A DNA stretch of 64,000 nucleotides from Dendrophyllia cribrosa (lineage: Eukaryota > Cnidaria > Anthozoa > Scleractinia > Dendrophylliidae). The stretch covers positions 10,903,828-10,967,827 of the forward strand of contig JAJLRJ010000007.1 in NCBI GenBank assembly GCA_024195265.1, read 5' to 3'. The first letter of the stretch is position 1. Each line of letters opens with the position of its first letter. This document shows positions 49,614 through 61,130 of the stretch, piece after piece. The translations under genes and the position numbers were made by a program. Under the pieces are notes generated by a model, which ran no database searches, was not told where the DNA came from, and was given only the letters and a program-made list of their open reading frames with translations.

Positions 49614-49763
49614 TTTTACCGAGTGCAAGTGACATCTTCATTCCCAGACTCCGCTCTAAGTTTCCCGCCAATATGGCTGACAAAGATAAGGAGCACATTT
49701 TGCGTTTGCGGCGTTTATGCCTCTCAAACACCATTCCGCGCTAACAGGAAACGGCGACTTATC

Positions 49764-49996
49764 ATGCAGATGGCAGTGCATCACCTGCTAGCAAGAAGAA
49801 GATGGCTTCTGTATGTTTGTTCTCTTGTTATGCTTTTGCTATCGCAAAGAAATGCCATAGCACGTGTCCCTCGTCGCCGATCGTGCCGTCGATTGATACG
49901 AAATGAAGGCTGGTGGCACAAGGTATGGACTACATATTCTGATGCCCGGTTTAAGAAAACCTTACGAGTTTCGCGGGCAACATTTCATTTATTTTA
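49764..49996 (+). pseudogene. Harbinger/HARBI1-like nuclease, N-terminal fragment
   Basis: Frame from ATG at about 49764 with VPRRRSCRRLI and GWWHKVWTTYSDARFKKTLR, then VSRATFHLF, matching the region before the DDE domain in animal PIF/Harbinger nucleases (HARBI1-like). It is cut by the TTAA element; about 15 codons of continuation resume at 51003 (RVGHVLQRQTVTGEPISPL) in a different reading offset. The DDE core is absent. Confidence 0.65.
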
Positions 49997-49998
49997 AC

Positions 49999-50998
49999 CC
50001 ATTGACGCCCGCAACATTTTTCGTTTTTGAGTGATTTTCTGTATATAAACGATCCATAGGATTTCGTGACTCCATATTTGAAGTTACCATTGAAAGTGCT
50101 GCTGTTCTTAAACACTGAAGGCTCGAGTTTACTGGAAACGTCATTCTGACATTGTGATTTTGCTTTGTTGGATTGCAATAAAGTCTTCAATATGGTGTTT
50201 CTGCGATTTTTGGTAAGTCCACAGCCATTTTTCATCTTTAGTAGCTGCCTGATGAGCATCATTAAGCTTGAAGGTAGTTCAGAGTGCACTTTCTCAATGA
50301 AGCGAGTTAGTTGTTTACGAATTTGGCTCGTTGCTCGTTGAACTGGAAAAATGGCCGCCATGAAACGAAGTAGCTTTGGGACTCGACTCTGGATGAATTT
50401 CTCGACCTACGGCGGCATATTTTGGAAGTTGCGACCACAGGAGAATACAACAAGCGCGAAATTTCGGCGGTGGGTCGGAGTGGCTGTGAACTTAGTATAA
50501 ATATGAAATGTGTGCGGAAAGAAACGAACGCTGTCAAAATTTTTGGCTATTTCCCAGCATGCAGTGCGGTGGTGATATTGAAAATCGAGGCAACGTCAGT
50601 ATGCATTAGAACGAGAGGCTAGAGCTCGGCCCGAGCAACCAATAAGAGCAAAAAAATTCACTGCTAAGCTAGGACAAGGACTGAATTTTACTGTGAATGT
50701 TTACTTTTGGGTTTGCCATGATGATTTGAATAAAAAAAACTAAAGGCAAAAACGTGATTTTTGTTGTTTTTCTATGACGTTAAAAACGGTCATTTTTGTT
50801 ATTGTCCAAATTCAAACGCTGATATTCTGCAAAAATCGCTAACTTTTTTGTGTTTATTGGGTATCTCAATTTGAAGGACTTTCTAGTCAATGCTTACAAC
50901 TGATGGTTAAGGCAATGTTCGCGCGATTGAGAAAGTTGCAATTTTTTAAAGCAGTGGAGTATTGTACGGCCGGTTTTGGCCGGCACGGCCGTCAATGG
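49999..50998. mobile_element. 1-kb TTAA-flanked element inside the Harbinger ORF
   Basis: Termini CCCATTGACGCCCG and CGGCCGTCAATGGG, flanked by TTAA at about 49995-49998 and 50999-51002. CCC-start with TTAA fits piggyBac. The minus ORF 49951-50361 crosses the boundary and is not recognised. Confidence 0.75.
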
Positions 50999-51639
50999 GT
51001 TAAGTCGTGTTGGGCACGTACTTCAAAGACAAACTGTGACGGGGGAACCGATTTCACCACTTCGTCCTGCCTTCCAACCCGGTGTTTCCTCGTCTACAAC
51101 CACACATACTAGTATCCTCGACAGCCGCCATATTGCTTTCTTAGAACCGCGATTCACGATTCCCGCTAATTTTCTGTGCGCATGTCATGTAGCATAAAAC
51201 TGTGGAGTTATGGGTAAAATATAATTAACATAATTTATGAATTCGATTCGGCACATGTAAAATGCGGCGTTTAAATCAACTGTCGAACCTCAGTCGCATA
51301 TTCGACTGGATCAGTCGAATATTCGACTGAACTCGCATTTAATACAAATCTGCCGAATTTAATTGATTTAAACGTCGCATTTTACATGCACTTAATTCGG
51401 CAATTAGATTCGGCGCAGCATAAAGCCAATCATCGTAAGTGATGATTGCCTTTTGCCCTATTGGCTTTATGTAAACAGTTTTCTGACATTGACAGCAAAA
51501 CCAGAGATAGGATATTGCAGAGAATGCTAAATGAAACGACTTGGCAAAATTTTCAAGCCCGAAGATCTTTAATAACCGAGTTTAATATGGGGAAAATAAT
51601 ATTTTGAAAATAAGAGAACTTTGTATACGTCCGCAATGT

Positions 51640-51670
51640 TGGTGTACCACTTTGGTACACCAACATGGTG
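51640..51670. repeat. perfect short hairpin
   Basis: GTTGGTGTACCACTTTGGTA continuing to CACCAAC: 13-bp stem with a 4-base loop. Confidence 0.7.
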
Positions 51671-51961
51671 GCCGAATTTGCATTTTAATGACATTTTTGA
51701 AAACAGCATAATTTTCTCTATAATTGTTTCTGTTCAGTTCAACAATTCCAATGAGCCACTGATTTGCATTCTCGTTTTAGAAAATTCTACAAACTGATCG
51801 AAAAATATGTGTTTTTGTTTCGCACACGGAGACTCTCAACTTTGCTTATTCACTAATTGACAAAAACAACGCTTATTTATCACAATATTTTTCGCTTGCC
51901 AGCCAGAAAAACCCTTACGAAATTGTATAAACCCAGGGCTTATTACCGGGATTTTACGATA

Positions 51962-52243
51962 GAGCAGTTTTCAATTGAGTGTCGAAAGTAATTACACAAT
52001 TGCTTTGGTTTTGCATTGCTACGCTTTGTGATTGGCTAAAAAATCTCGCGCCACTTTCTCCACCAATCAGAAGTAAAACCAAAACCAATCGTGACTTGCT
52101 CGCACGCGTTTTCCCGCGCTTGTCGCCGCCGACATGTAATTGCTTCGAGCTCTGATTGGTTCATTGGATTGTTTACAACTGCTGTGATTGGTCAGAGTAA
52201 TTACTTTGGTTTTGGTTTTACGACACTCAATTGAAAATTGCTC
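51962..52243 (+). mobile_element. MITE family B, full-length copy
   Basis: Termini GAGCAGTTTTCAATTGAGTG and its complement, TA at 51960-51961 and 52244-52245. The interior has five GATTGG or CCAATC motifs and a GCGCGTTTTCCCGCGC core. Reference copy for those at 3901, 10878, 11130 and 11872. Confidence 0.8.
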
Positions 52244-52427
52244 TATCTCCAAAACAATCTAATTTATTATTTGACTCTGACGTCATTTTACCTAATAAAG
52301 GAAAGAGAACACGCAAAATATCCGAGTGTATAACGCAGTAGCTTGCCGTATTACACCTTACTGTTCCGGTTTAAAGATACAGAAGCTATTATATATAAAG
52401 GGATTTCAGTCGAATAACAAACCCATT

Positions 52428-52693
52428 ATTCTATGGTTTAAGAGATAATACGCGGGACATTTTACTCTGTGCTCGCAGTTTTTCTCGTCCCTGCGGGGCT
52501 CGAAAAAATACTACGCAACTTGTAAAATATCCACGCGTATTATCTGTTAAACCATCGAATAAGGTGTATTTATTCAGCATGAAGTTGTGTAATACGGCTG
52601 GGCATTTTTACGAGTCAGTTTTTATTTTTTCTCGCCTAAAGGCTTGAAAAAAGAAAAACTGACGAGTAAAAATGCATAGCCGTATTACACAAC
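52428..52693. repeat. two adjacent palindromic hairpins
   Basis: 52428-52562: GATAATACGCGGGACATTTT and complement around a CTCGTCCCTGCGGGGCTCGA apex. 52575-52693: GTTGTGTAATACGGCTG and complement around CTCGCCTAAAGGCTTGA. Both apices resemble the GAGCC-AAGG-CGAG theme of H1-H3. Confidence 0.7.
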
Positions 52694-53026
52694 CTTTCGG
52701 TGAATTAATTGTTTATTATACGACAGTAGTCTTCTCCTAAAACTAAGATTTTGAAACTGTTTTTCCTTGGGCGTTCCAGGAACGAGGGAATTTAAACCCT
52801 TACAAACAGTGACATGTATACCGTTTAACTTCCAGCGCTCAGACGCTTTACTGAGGTCTACAGTTCTATGAATATTTATATAATATGTGTTAATTATTAT
52901 ACTTTTTCTTGCAGGCTACTGTGTAAATCAACAATCAATCAACCGGGTTTTTAGGTAGGTATTCTCATGTGTTGTACATTATCACTTTTGCAGCAAGAAA
53001 ACGATTCTTTTTGTGTTTCGATATAG

Positions 53027-53520
53027 TTATGGTAACACGAGTGATAAAAAGCTGAAATAACTCGACATAGCTGTGGAAACACTCACCTTCGGCTGGCGTG
53101 TTTCCACAGCTAGGGGTATAGAATGGTAAATTCGAGACTTTGCGAGACTGCGAGACCTTTGTTTAAAAATTCGAGACCGAGACTTTAGCGTTTCTATCAA
53201 ATCCGAGCCCGAGACTTTACCTCTAAAAAATTCCAATTGCTGGAAAATGTTGGGCCGATAGTACTAAAACAGCTTAAAACGTGACTGAAATCTCCAACGG
53301 AAGCTGAGATTTACGAGAAAAATTCGCGAGACTCTGAGATCCAAATTATCAAAATTCGAGACTTCGAGCGCAAGATTCCGAGACTCCAATTGCCAATGCC
53401 GAGAATTCGAGACTCGGTGAATATTTTCCGAGACGCATCATTTCCGATGGACCATTCTATACCCTTACAGCTATTTCTCGTTCTGACTCCTAATTCCACT
53501 AGTGTTACCATAACATAAAT
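53027..53520. repeat. palindromic hairpin split by a MITE
   Basis: Outer arms GTTATGGTAACACGAGT and complement near 53505-53520; inner apex ACTCACCTTCGGCTGGCG at about 53082-53099. The right arm is interrupted by the insertion at 53113-53466. Confidence 0.7.
53113..53466. mobile_element. CGAGAC-rich MITE with 7-bp target duplication
   Basis: Termini GGGGTATAGAATGGT and ACCATTCTATACCC; ACAGCTA at 53106-53112 and 53467-53473. CGAGAC or GAGACT occurs more than ten times inside. Confidence 0.75.
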
Positions 53521-53539
53521 GGAAACATGGACACCGAAG

Positions 53540-54155
53540 GGACCTAAGAAACTGTCTGTATTCACGGGATGTCCGTATTAAGCGGGTTCTCATGAATGAC
53601 ATATTCTAAGCATTTTATTATTTTTAAGGAAAAAGGGGGGTACACCCTATAATGGGCTATATGGGGATGCTCCGCCCGAAAGGGGTACCTTTTTGAGACT
53701 GGAAGTATATGAAAGGGTCGGGATTTCACGAGTTGAAGTATGTGAAAGGGGAGGGATTTCACGAAGAATAGGAAATGGTACCGAAAACACGAGTTGAAGC
53801 ATAAAAAAGGGAGGGAAAACTGCCATTTAAGTATTATAAAAAGGGCTTTTCAAAATATATCAAACAGACGCACGTGAAGGCTATATGAAAGGGGTACCAC
53901 TTTCAATGAAAGGTATATGAAAGGGGTACCATTTTCAATGAAATGCAAATTGTCCGTATTAACAAGGTTAACTTTGTATGGGATTGTTTCAGTCTGGACC
54001 AGAAAAACTGTCTGTTGTCCGTTTTAACAGGCGTCCGTATTAAGTAGGTAAATTAAAGAGAAAATGTATGGGCTTTCCGCCGGAACCAAGACAACTGTTC
54101 GTAATAACGAGGTGTCCTTATTGATTGGGTGTCCGTAAGGTGGGGTTCAACTGTA
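53540..54155. repeat. GTCCGTATTA family with a nested GGGGTACC-rich repeat
   Basis: GTCCGTATTAAGCGGGTTC at 53571 and several GTCCGTATTA-like units at 53950-54150. Between them 53632-53945 is a separate repeat with GAAAGGGGTACC units (TATATGAAAGGGGTACCA twice near 53883 and 53918). Confidence 0.65.
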
Positions 54156-54463
54156 TTTTATGAAATAAAGGCTCAAACATGAGCGCGCTTAGTATGTCGC
54201 TTATTTTATAATAAACAATTGAACACTTCTCTCTAGAGAACTCTGAATTAAACTTTAAGGCTCAGCAAAGGACACAAAAAAGCGAAAGCGGATATCGATA
54301 CATTTATGTTATTTAGGTGCTTCGGACGCAATTTTAGATTCCAGTGACATCCAAAATCCAGCGCAGTTCGAACTCTCAAGGGTCTATTATACTAATAATC
54401 TCGTTGCTAAGTAACGCGGTTGCTAGTTTCCGGTACGCCCGATAGTTTGGTAGACTACGAGTG

Positions 54464-54590
54464 GTCCCTCCTTTTTCCGTCCCTCCATTTTCCTCAGGGA
54501 TAGTAGAGCGAGCGAAACGCGAGCGCGCGTGAAAATCACCCCACTCGAGAAAGGCGAGACGCGCGGCGGGGAGAGAGAAAAAGGAGGGAC
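54464..54590. repeat. inverted repeat GTCCCTCCTTTTT
   Basis: GTCCCTCCTTTTT at 54464 and AAAAAGGAGGGAC at 54578, GC-rich interior with GCGAGCGAAACGCGAGCGCG. Probably a short palindromic repeat element. Confidence 0.55.
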
Positions 54591-55639
54591 TACAGACAAA
54601 GCCCAAGCTTTTGACTCTTCACGGTCGACTTATTTGAGAGTGTGAAGTTCGTATCGCCTTTCAAAGCAATTAAGCACATCCAATGGCATTCCTTCTCTCA
54701 TTGAGCTGTCGTTGCTCTTGTCATCAGTAGACGGCGGGGATGTTTATTACAAGACTAAGTTTCAGTCGCGTGCAACGGACTAGAGGTCAAGTCTGTCGGT
54801 TGTGTTTTCCCGCGATGTTGCGCTTGGAATTGTAGATTTTGACCTCATTTTAGCGTCCATTTTTGCCTTTTTTAGCGGTTGGTGTGTTGTTTTCGCCATC
54901 AATATTGGCATGTAGATTTTTATGTAGGAAAGGTTTGAATTTCTTTAACTTTTCTCTCTGAAATACCGGACATGACAGGATCTAAAATGATCTGTTGGCC
55001 GTGAATGTCTTTCCTGCTTTTAATGTCACGCTGGGCCCAGCTATTTTAGTTTTGTCTTTACAGGATTTTAATTTTCAGGATCCAAGCTTAATAGCAGAGA
55101 GAGTTGAAGTTTGTCTCAGTCAAGGCTATAATTTTAGCTTCCTTTCGTTACGCTTTATAGCGGCGCGCGCGTGTGGAGCTCGCTGTTTATACTAAAACCT
55201 CTATTGGCAATTTTGCCAGTCTACAATACAATACAATACTTACAATACACTACTTTATTTTCACATTTCCATGACATTTTGTTACAAGAAAATATATATC
55301 TAGCTAAACTAAAATTACTAAAACAATAGGACGAATAACTAAATATAAATACCGTTTGAGGAAATGCCTAGCGTCTGCGAAACAAAAGGAAAAACAGTAT
55401 ACAATTTTGGTTTACAATTGATTCATACTTTAACGTGCGTATATCGAGACAGATGAAGCACGCAAAAAGTTTGGTGAGAGTAGAGAAACTCTACCTTCAG
55501 TGCGTGTATCAATTCAATGCCGACATGTATTTTGTTTAATTATGCATTTTATTATGGTAAAATTAAATGAAATTTAAAAAACACTACCTTCAGTGGAGTC
55601 GTGCTCTCCAAACTTCCCAAGTACTTCGTAACTCATTAA
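54591..55639. other. intergenic; LINE-like tail, no gene recognised
   Basis: TACAATACAATACAATACTT at 55224-55243 followed by CTACTTTATTTTCAC looks like the microsatellite 3' end of a minus-strand LINE. The ORF at 54995-55195 has no family signature. Confidence 0.4.
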
Positions 55640-56147
55640 AGTGTATATGACAGAATTTTTTTATTTACTTGATGGAATCTACATGGCGTTCCGATAAGAA
55701 AATCAAAAAGAGTTTTTATGATATCGATTTTCTTTTCCGTTTTGGGTTACAAAACCGAAAGAAGAAGAAAGACTAGAAATAGTCCGCTGTGACGTCAATA
55801 CAAGAATGCCGGTGTCGCGGTTTCTCGGTTCCTCACATTTTTTGGTGTGCCCTGAGGAAGAAACACGGTTCTATTGATGTGTTTTGTCTATGGTTGTAGC
55901 AACACGCACCAAAAAACGAAGGAACTGGGAAACCGCGACACCGGCATTCTTGTATTGACGTCACAGCGGACTATTTCCAGTCTTTCTTCTTGCGCGGTTT
56001 TGTAACCCACCGGAAGTGAAATTTCACGTTTTTAGACGGCTAAATCACGGACAAGAAAAATCGATATCGAAAAACTTTTTTCGACTTTCTTATCAGAACG
56101 CCATGTAGATTCCATCAAGCAAATAAAAAATATCTGTCATATACACT
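55640..56147. mobile_element. 508-bp TTAA-flanked palindromic element
   Basis: Termini AGTGTATATGACAG and complement; TTAA at 55636-55639 and 56148-56151. Long inner arms: GTCCGCTGTGACGTCAATAC and CCGGTGTCGCGGTTTC with complements. Arms about 200 bp. Confidence 0.85.
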
Positions 56148-56721
56148 TTAAAACACGAGCCAATTGTTTTATAACAAGGCCCCGGGGCCCAGTTATTCGT
56201 CAAAGCCTCCATGGCGAACGTGCCTTCATGTCTGCATACCTACGTGGTTGTCTTTTTCATTGTGGATATCTTTCCTTTGGTTTTCTAACTTGTGAGTAAG
56301 TCTAGTTTTATTTTTCTTTCGATTTGTTGGAGATGAGAGAGAGGTGAAAAATGCCTGAAACAGAACATTTGGCAGGAGAAAAAGAGAGACTGATGGCACA
56401 TCTGAACTATGTTTCAGCCGCTAAAAAGAAAGCAGAAACAAAATAGTTGACACATGAGACCTGTCGAGGAACTGTCTGATTTTCCAAGACCAATCGTGAA
56501 TAAAACGAGATACAGCTTTGAATGAGTATTTTGACCCTCCCGAATCTCAAGGTTGTGATGCGAATTATGTTTTGAAGTTCGCATTAATTGAAGTTTGTTA
56601 ATTAAAAGTAAAGTGAAATCGACCGTAAAGGTACAAGTTTTAACTATAGTCCACACTTAACGCTCAATCCATAGACCTGTCCCGATTGTGCTCGTAAATT
56701 GCTGAAAAGTTGCTCCCTAGA

Positions 56722-56881
56722 CAGGGGGCGGATCCAGGATTTTTTGATGGGGGGTGGCTACAGGTATATGCCTAAGTCTATAAAATTTTTCATTGTTGCA
56801 ATGAAAAATAAAACTGTTAAAACCGACGGTCGAAAGGGTAATGGCTAGCCACCCAATCCACCCCCACTGTATCTGCCCCTG
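56722..56881. mobile_element. 160-bp hAT-like MITE
   Basis: Termini CAGGGGGCGGATCCAGG and ATCTGCCCCTG; CTAGA occurs at both flanks. AAGTTGC and GTTGCTA motifs just outside resemble the sub-terminal repeats of the hAT element at 7782, so this may have inserted into another hAT remnant. Confidence 0.6.
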
Positions 56882-57857
56882 CTAGAATACCAAAATGTTG
56901 CTAAAAAAAATTGCCAAAAATCCAAAAGGTTGCTACCTAAATTTCATGATATTTTCATACAAACGTTAATCAAAAGCTTAAGTTTTCGATACAAAATACG
57001 AATACAAAAGCAAACTAGAATTCTCGTTAAAACAATACACAAAACACAATGATCAGAGAACGTTTTATTAAACTCAGCTGTGGCAAATAGACACTGAGTA
57101 ATATTTGTAAACTGTGACTGAGACAATTGCTGATTAATTTTTGAGTTGTGTTAGCTTTTGATATCTGATCCATTTGGGTCGAAAGGAGAAGTGTCAACTT
57201 CTATTAAGCAGGATGAGCCCAAGCAAGGCTACCATTACAGACAACCTCAGCAAGGAAATTGCCATTAGGCACATGTCTTAGCTTGACAAAACTACGGCCC
57301 CGAGCCTTTACTGGTGTCAGTTGACATTCAGTTTATTATTCAATCAGTGGTTAATACTTAGAATTTTATGGAAATTGGTTTTAAATGACAGACAGCTCAT
57401 GTACCGATTTCCGCTACAAGCGAACTGATAACGCATGGCATGCGTGATAGTCTTAAACAAAGGCGATTCATGTCGGTTTAATTTACGCGGGCAACGCTTT
57501 ATCATTAAAAAAAAAACAAAAAACTGTACCGATATGTCGCACATAAAATGGTCGGTTTTATTGGAAACATGCTCATATTTGGTCTGGTTAGAGATGCTCA
57601 CACAAAAAAATATTTGGTACGGACATCGCGTGGCATGAAAGTTTTGGCGGGAAGATTCTAATTCAACGGCATCTTGGATTAGATATAGAATTGAGGTCGT
57701 TGCATATAAAATAATCATGATTCTGCGAATGATAATAGCTTCGTCTTGTAATGTTTGAAACGTGAAATTGAGACAGTTGAAAGAAGGGTTTGTCCTATTT
57801 TTATAGTTACATGTATTTTATTAGCGGCACTTACCTGTTACTACGCCGACCGCGACC
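56882..57857. other. intergenic, no gene recognised
   Basis: ORFs on both strands at 57344-57718 lack protein-like patterning. No clear repeat ends. Confidence 0.4.
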
Positions 57858-57977
57858 ATGGCTGACAACCTGAAGGTCCGTTCTAGGCCAGAGTGGATTT
57901 CAGTTCTAGATTTTCTTCAGTTTTCTGACGAATTCGGCCAGGCGAGTTTAGTCGTACTTGCCGTGAAAAAAAAATGA
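57858..57977 (+). CDS. 39-codon ORF in good start context, function unknown
   Basis: GCGACCATGG is a strong animal start context. The peptide begins MADNLKVRSRPEWISVLDFL and ends at TGA 57977. No GT donor with good consensus before the stop, so a first-exon reading is weak. Could be a short ORF in a transposon or chance. Confidence 0.2.
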   Translation: MADNLKVRSRPEWISVLDFLQFSDEFGQASLVVLAVKKK

Positions 57978-58837
57978 AACAAGAAGAAACGAAAAACATA
58001 AGCTTGCACAAAAGACCAGACCAAACAGCGGCATTTGTAAACCCTTGTTCAATTCAGTTCTTGTTTCTCCACTTTAAAATAAGAAATTTAAAAAAGCAAC
58101 TGACAAGAGAGTCACAGTTCAAAGTCGCACTTACTCTTATATGAATTTTCCATGGCTCTGAACTCCATGTACGACTGAAACAGCAAAGTTCTTGGCTGGA
58201 TCATTTGAAAACGAACCATTCCAGCCCGCGCGCTGTGTTGAACTGAATAACATACTGCAATAACCGTGTTTGACAAACTGCCAGCTCAAATATGAAGTAA
58301 ACAAATATATAAATTCTTGATAAAAAGTTTTTAATCCCAAAGGAAGTGTGACTTGAAATAAAACAGTCAGTACAAGCAATCACAACAGTTAAAATACCAC
58401 GACAGACATTACTAGTAATCATGATTCTCTGAATCAAGAATTAGTTCGACTAATTCTTATAAATTTAAATCAATCACTGTAACAATTATATTCATATTAG
58501 TCTGAATTAACTCTTGGCTGATCAAATTTTTGCCAATTTGAATTGGTTAATATAACTTTGATTAATTAGTTAATTTGCCCTGACCTAGAATTATAGTTAA
58601 TAAAATGCAGTATCAAGATGTGTTTACGTGACTCGTTGTCGAATCAAAGCGCTTTTATAGAACACCTTTATTTAAGACTAATTGTTTTACTTTGTCTTGA
58701 GTAGAGGGTTGTTAGAAATTTTTACAATGGTGTTTTTTAAATAGTTGTTTCAACCACGTAATAATAGTTAAAATGTCAGTTTGACATATGGCATCAGCTG
58801 TTTCTGAAATAATAAAGTCTAACTGCCTGAAAGTAAT
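57978..58837. other. intergenic, nothing recognised
   Basis: AT-rich. No coding pattern or repeat ends seen. Confidence 0.4.
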
Positions 58838-61130
58838 ACAGTACGTCAAAACAACCATTCATTCAAGGTTATTCTGACCTTTTTTGAGCTATTTTGAAAA
58901 AAATAGCTCATTAGCAGGCGCAAAGGTTGGTTTGTGATGTTAGTATGTTTGTTTGTTTGTTTGTTTGTATGTATGTATGTCTTGGGTTATGTCACACCAA
59001 TCAGATTGCCTCTTGTATGTATACCGTGTACTATGTCAGCCAATCAAATTTTCGCTTCTAAAATGGTATTACTGAAGGTCAAAGAAGGTCACTTGACATG
59101 AATTGAAAATCAGCCATCTTGAATCTCCGCGATTGTTGCCGCAAACACTAAAAGTGTAAAGTTTTGAAAATTTGTTGCTTGGGAACTGTTCTCTAATCCC
59201 GACTGGCTTGCTAACCTGGCAATATCAAGGACATTTATTCGGAAATACCGCCTATAATGTGCCCAATGCATGAATGGTAGAATGGTCTGCGGGGGATGAG
59301 ACGTCCAAAAAATGTGGACTGCGGTTACGTTCATAGGTGAGCTTATACTGAAGTATGAGTATAGTTTTATTGCAAAAACGGTAAGCCGATTTCAAATAAT
59401 ATGATGCGGAACATGAATTGTATGTTTCAAGCCTGGGTTTCAAGAGATTACTATTTAAAATTGGATTCTTTTTGTCAGACACGCTGTCTGCACGTGAAAA
59501 TGTTGAACTTTGTCCTAAAAGAAACTTGTCCGTGATGCATGGAGTTCAACAGAGAAAATGTAATGCAATTAATCTACAATTTACAGTATGTAAAACGTTT
59601 ATCTTTCTTTGAATTAATGTGAGCTGATGTGTAGGTTATTAATTGTATGCCTCAAGCGATTACTATAAGCGAGAAGCGACTGTATTTTGTATGAGCAGTC
59701 ACGTTGTGTGCACGTGCAAATATTGAACTTTGTCCTTATAGAAACTGGTACGTGATGAAATTCAACATGTTTTCGAGAAAACGTAATGTAATTAATTTAT
59801 ATGGTGCGTTAAAAAACGCCTGTTTAAAAAATATTAGTTGCAATTTACTAGGAAACAAGCAAAATTCATTTTGGATGCGCTAAGTTTCTGCTGGTCGACA
59901 TTACAGGAAAAGGTGTTTGGTTCCAAATGTTAACCTCAACAATGTTCGTGTAAGTAATTCAATTAGCTTGTGGTTTTGAGTCGAAAACAATTTAATCTAA
60001 TTAGTTCTGTTTCTATTTGCACGACTTTTTTGTGGAGAATAAAAACAGTTGTTTAAATAATATTAGTTCCAATTTACTAGGAGACTACTTATATTCATTT
60101 TTCATGCGTTTAGTTTCTGTGAAAGACTTTTCTGGTTGACACTACAGAAACAGGTGGTTCAAAGAATTTTCGTGTCACTAATTTAATTAGCTTGTGGTTT
60201 GGAGTTGAAAACAATTTAATTTAATTAGTTTGCGTCTTCCAGGCCAAAGGAACCTTTTCCACGTGTCTTTTGTGAATAATAAAAGAAACCTTTAAAAAAA
60301 GGCTAGATACAAATTTCCAGGAAATAATAAGCCTTCAATTTGGATGCATCAAATTTATGTGCAGGACTTTTCTGGTTGACATTTAATTTAATACACTCAT
60401 TACTGAAACAAGTTGCTCATTTCACTGGGGCCGTAGTTTCGTCAAAAAATAACTCCGGAAATCCCGTGAAAAAAAGCTAGCCGAGAAACGGGACCCAGTT
60501 GGTTATCTCGGTATTTTTTTGGTAGTGGGCGGGCCGGAGGATTTGAAAAACGTATATCTGCAAGCGGTTATTTGTGCGAGTTAACTTCCGCTGTTTTGTT
60601 ACTTTCACCATTCCATATCATTTAGGTAATTTTCAAAATAGCTCATGCACGCAATGCGTGCCTATGTTTTCTTTAGTTAATATTTTCGCCTCTTAAGAAT
60701 GGTCAAAATGACCATTGTAACTGATTGTAACTAAAACAGTAATTCAAAACAACTACTCATTCAAGGTTATTTTGACCTTTTTTCTTCAGTTAATATTTTC
60801 GCCTCTTAAGATATTGTAACTGATTGTAACTAATACAGTAAGTCAAAACAACTATTCATTCAAGGTTATTCTGACATTTTTTCTTTAGTTAATATTTTCG
60901 CCTCTCAAGAATGGTCAAAATGACCATTCTTATTAATCACGACCAATCATATTGGTTATTTTAACTAGTCCATTTTTATGACTAATATAAATGGTAAAAA
61001 TAACCTTTTATAAAAGTTATTTTAACTGTTTTTTGTTGTTGACAATTTTGACTATTAAGAATGGTTAAAATGACCATTATTTTTAGTTACCACTAATTAA
61101 AATAGTTATTTTAACTAGTCCATTTTTACA
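58838..61130. repeat. repeat block with AATGGTCAAAATGACCATT palindromes
   Basis: CAAAACAACTATTCATTCAA and GTTAATATTTTCGCCTCT recur at 58846, 60744, 60845 and nearby; AATGGTCAAAATGACCATT occurs near 60700 and 60910 and in diverged form near 61063. A GAGCTATTTTGAAAAAAATA palindrome with GTTTG/GTAT microsatellite starts at 58885, and a related TTTTCAAAATAGCTCATG lies at 60632, which suggests an element inserted between the units. Confidence 0.55.
59400..60420. repeat. degenerate tandem repeat of about 200 bp
   Basis: Recurring blocks TTGAACTTTGTCCT (59509, 59725), ATATTAGTTGCAATTTACTA (59831; near-copy 60059), and TTAGCTTGTGGTTTTGAGTC (59964; near-copy 60186). Non-coding. Confidence 0.55.

Larger units (their letters stand above)
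49334..51427 (+). mobile_element. Harbinger-type element remnant, with nested insertions
   Basis: Left end GGCCCGGTTTAAACGTCGCA; the block TTTAAACGTCGCATTTTACA with GCCGAAT recurs near both ends (49346, 49420, 51245 inverted, 51363). Right end near CGCCGAATCTAATT read in reverse. Interior: Harbinger-like ORF pieces, a family A MITE (49452-49613) and a TTAA element (49999-50998). Exact right end uncertain. Confidence 0.65.

Noticed and set aside
49951..50361. 136-codon minus-strand ORF
   Set aside because: It crosses the boundary between the TTAA element and the Harbinger ORF, and no domain is recognised.
56212..56295. Short ORF MANVPSCLHTYVVV before a good donor
   Set aside because: An in-frame stop precedes the donor, so it cannot be a coding first exon as read.
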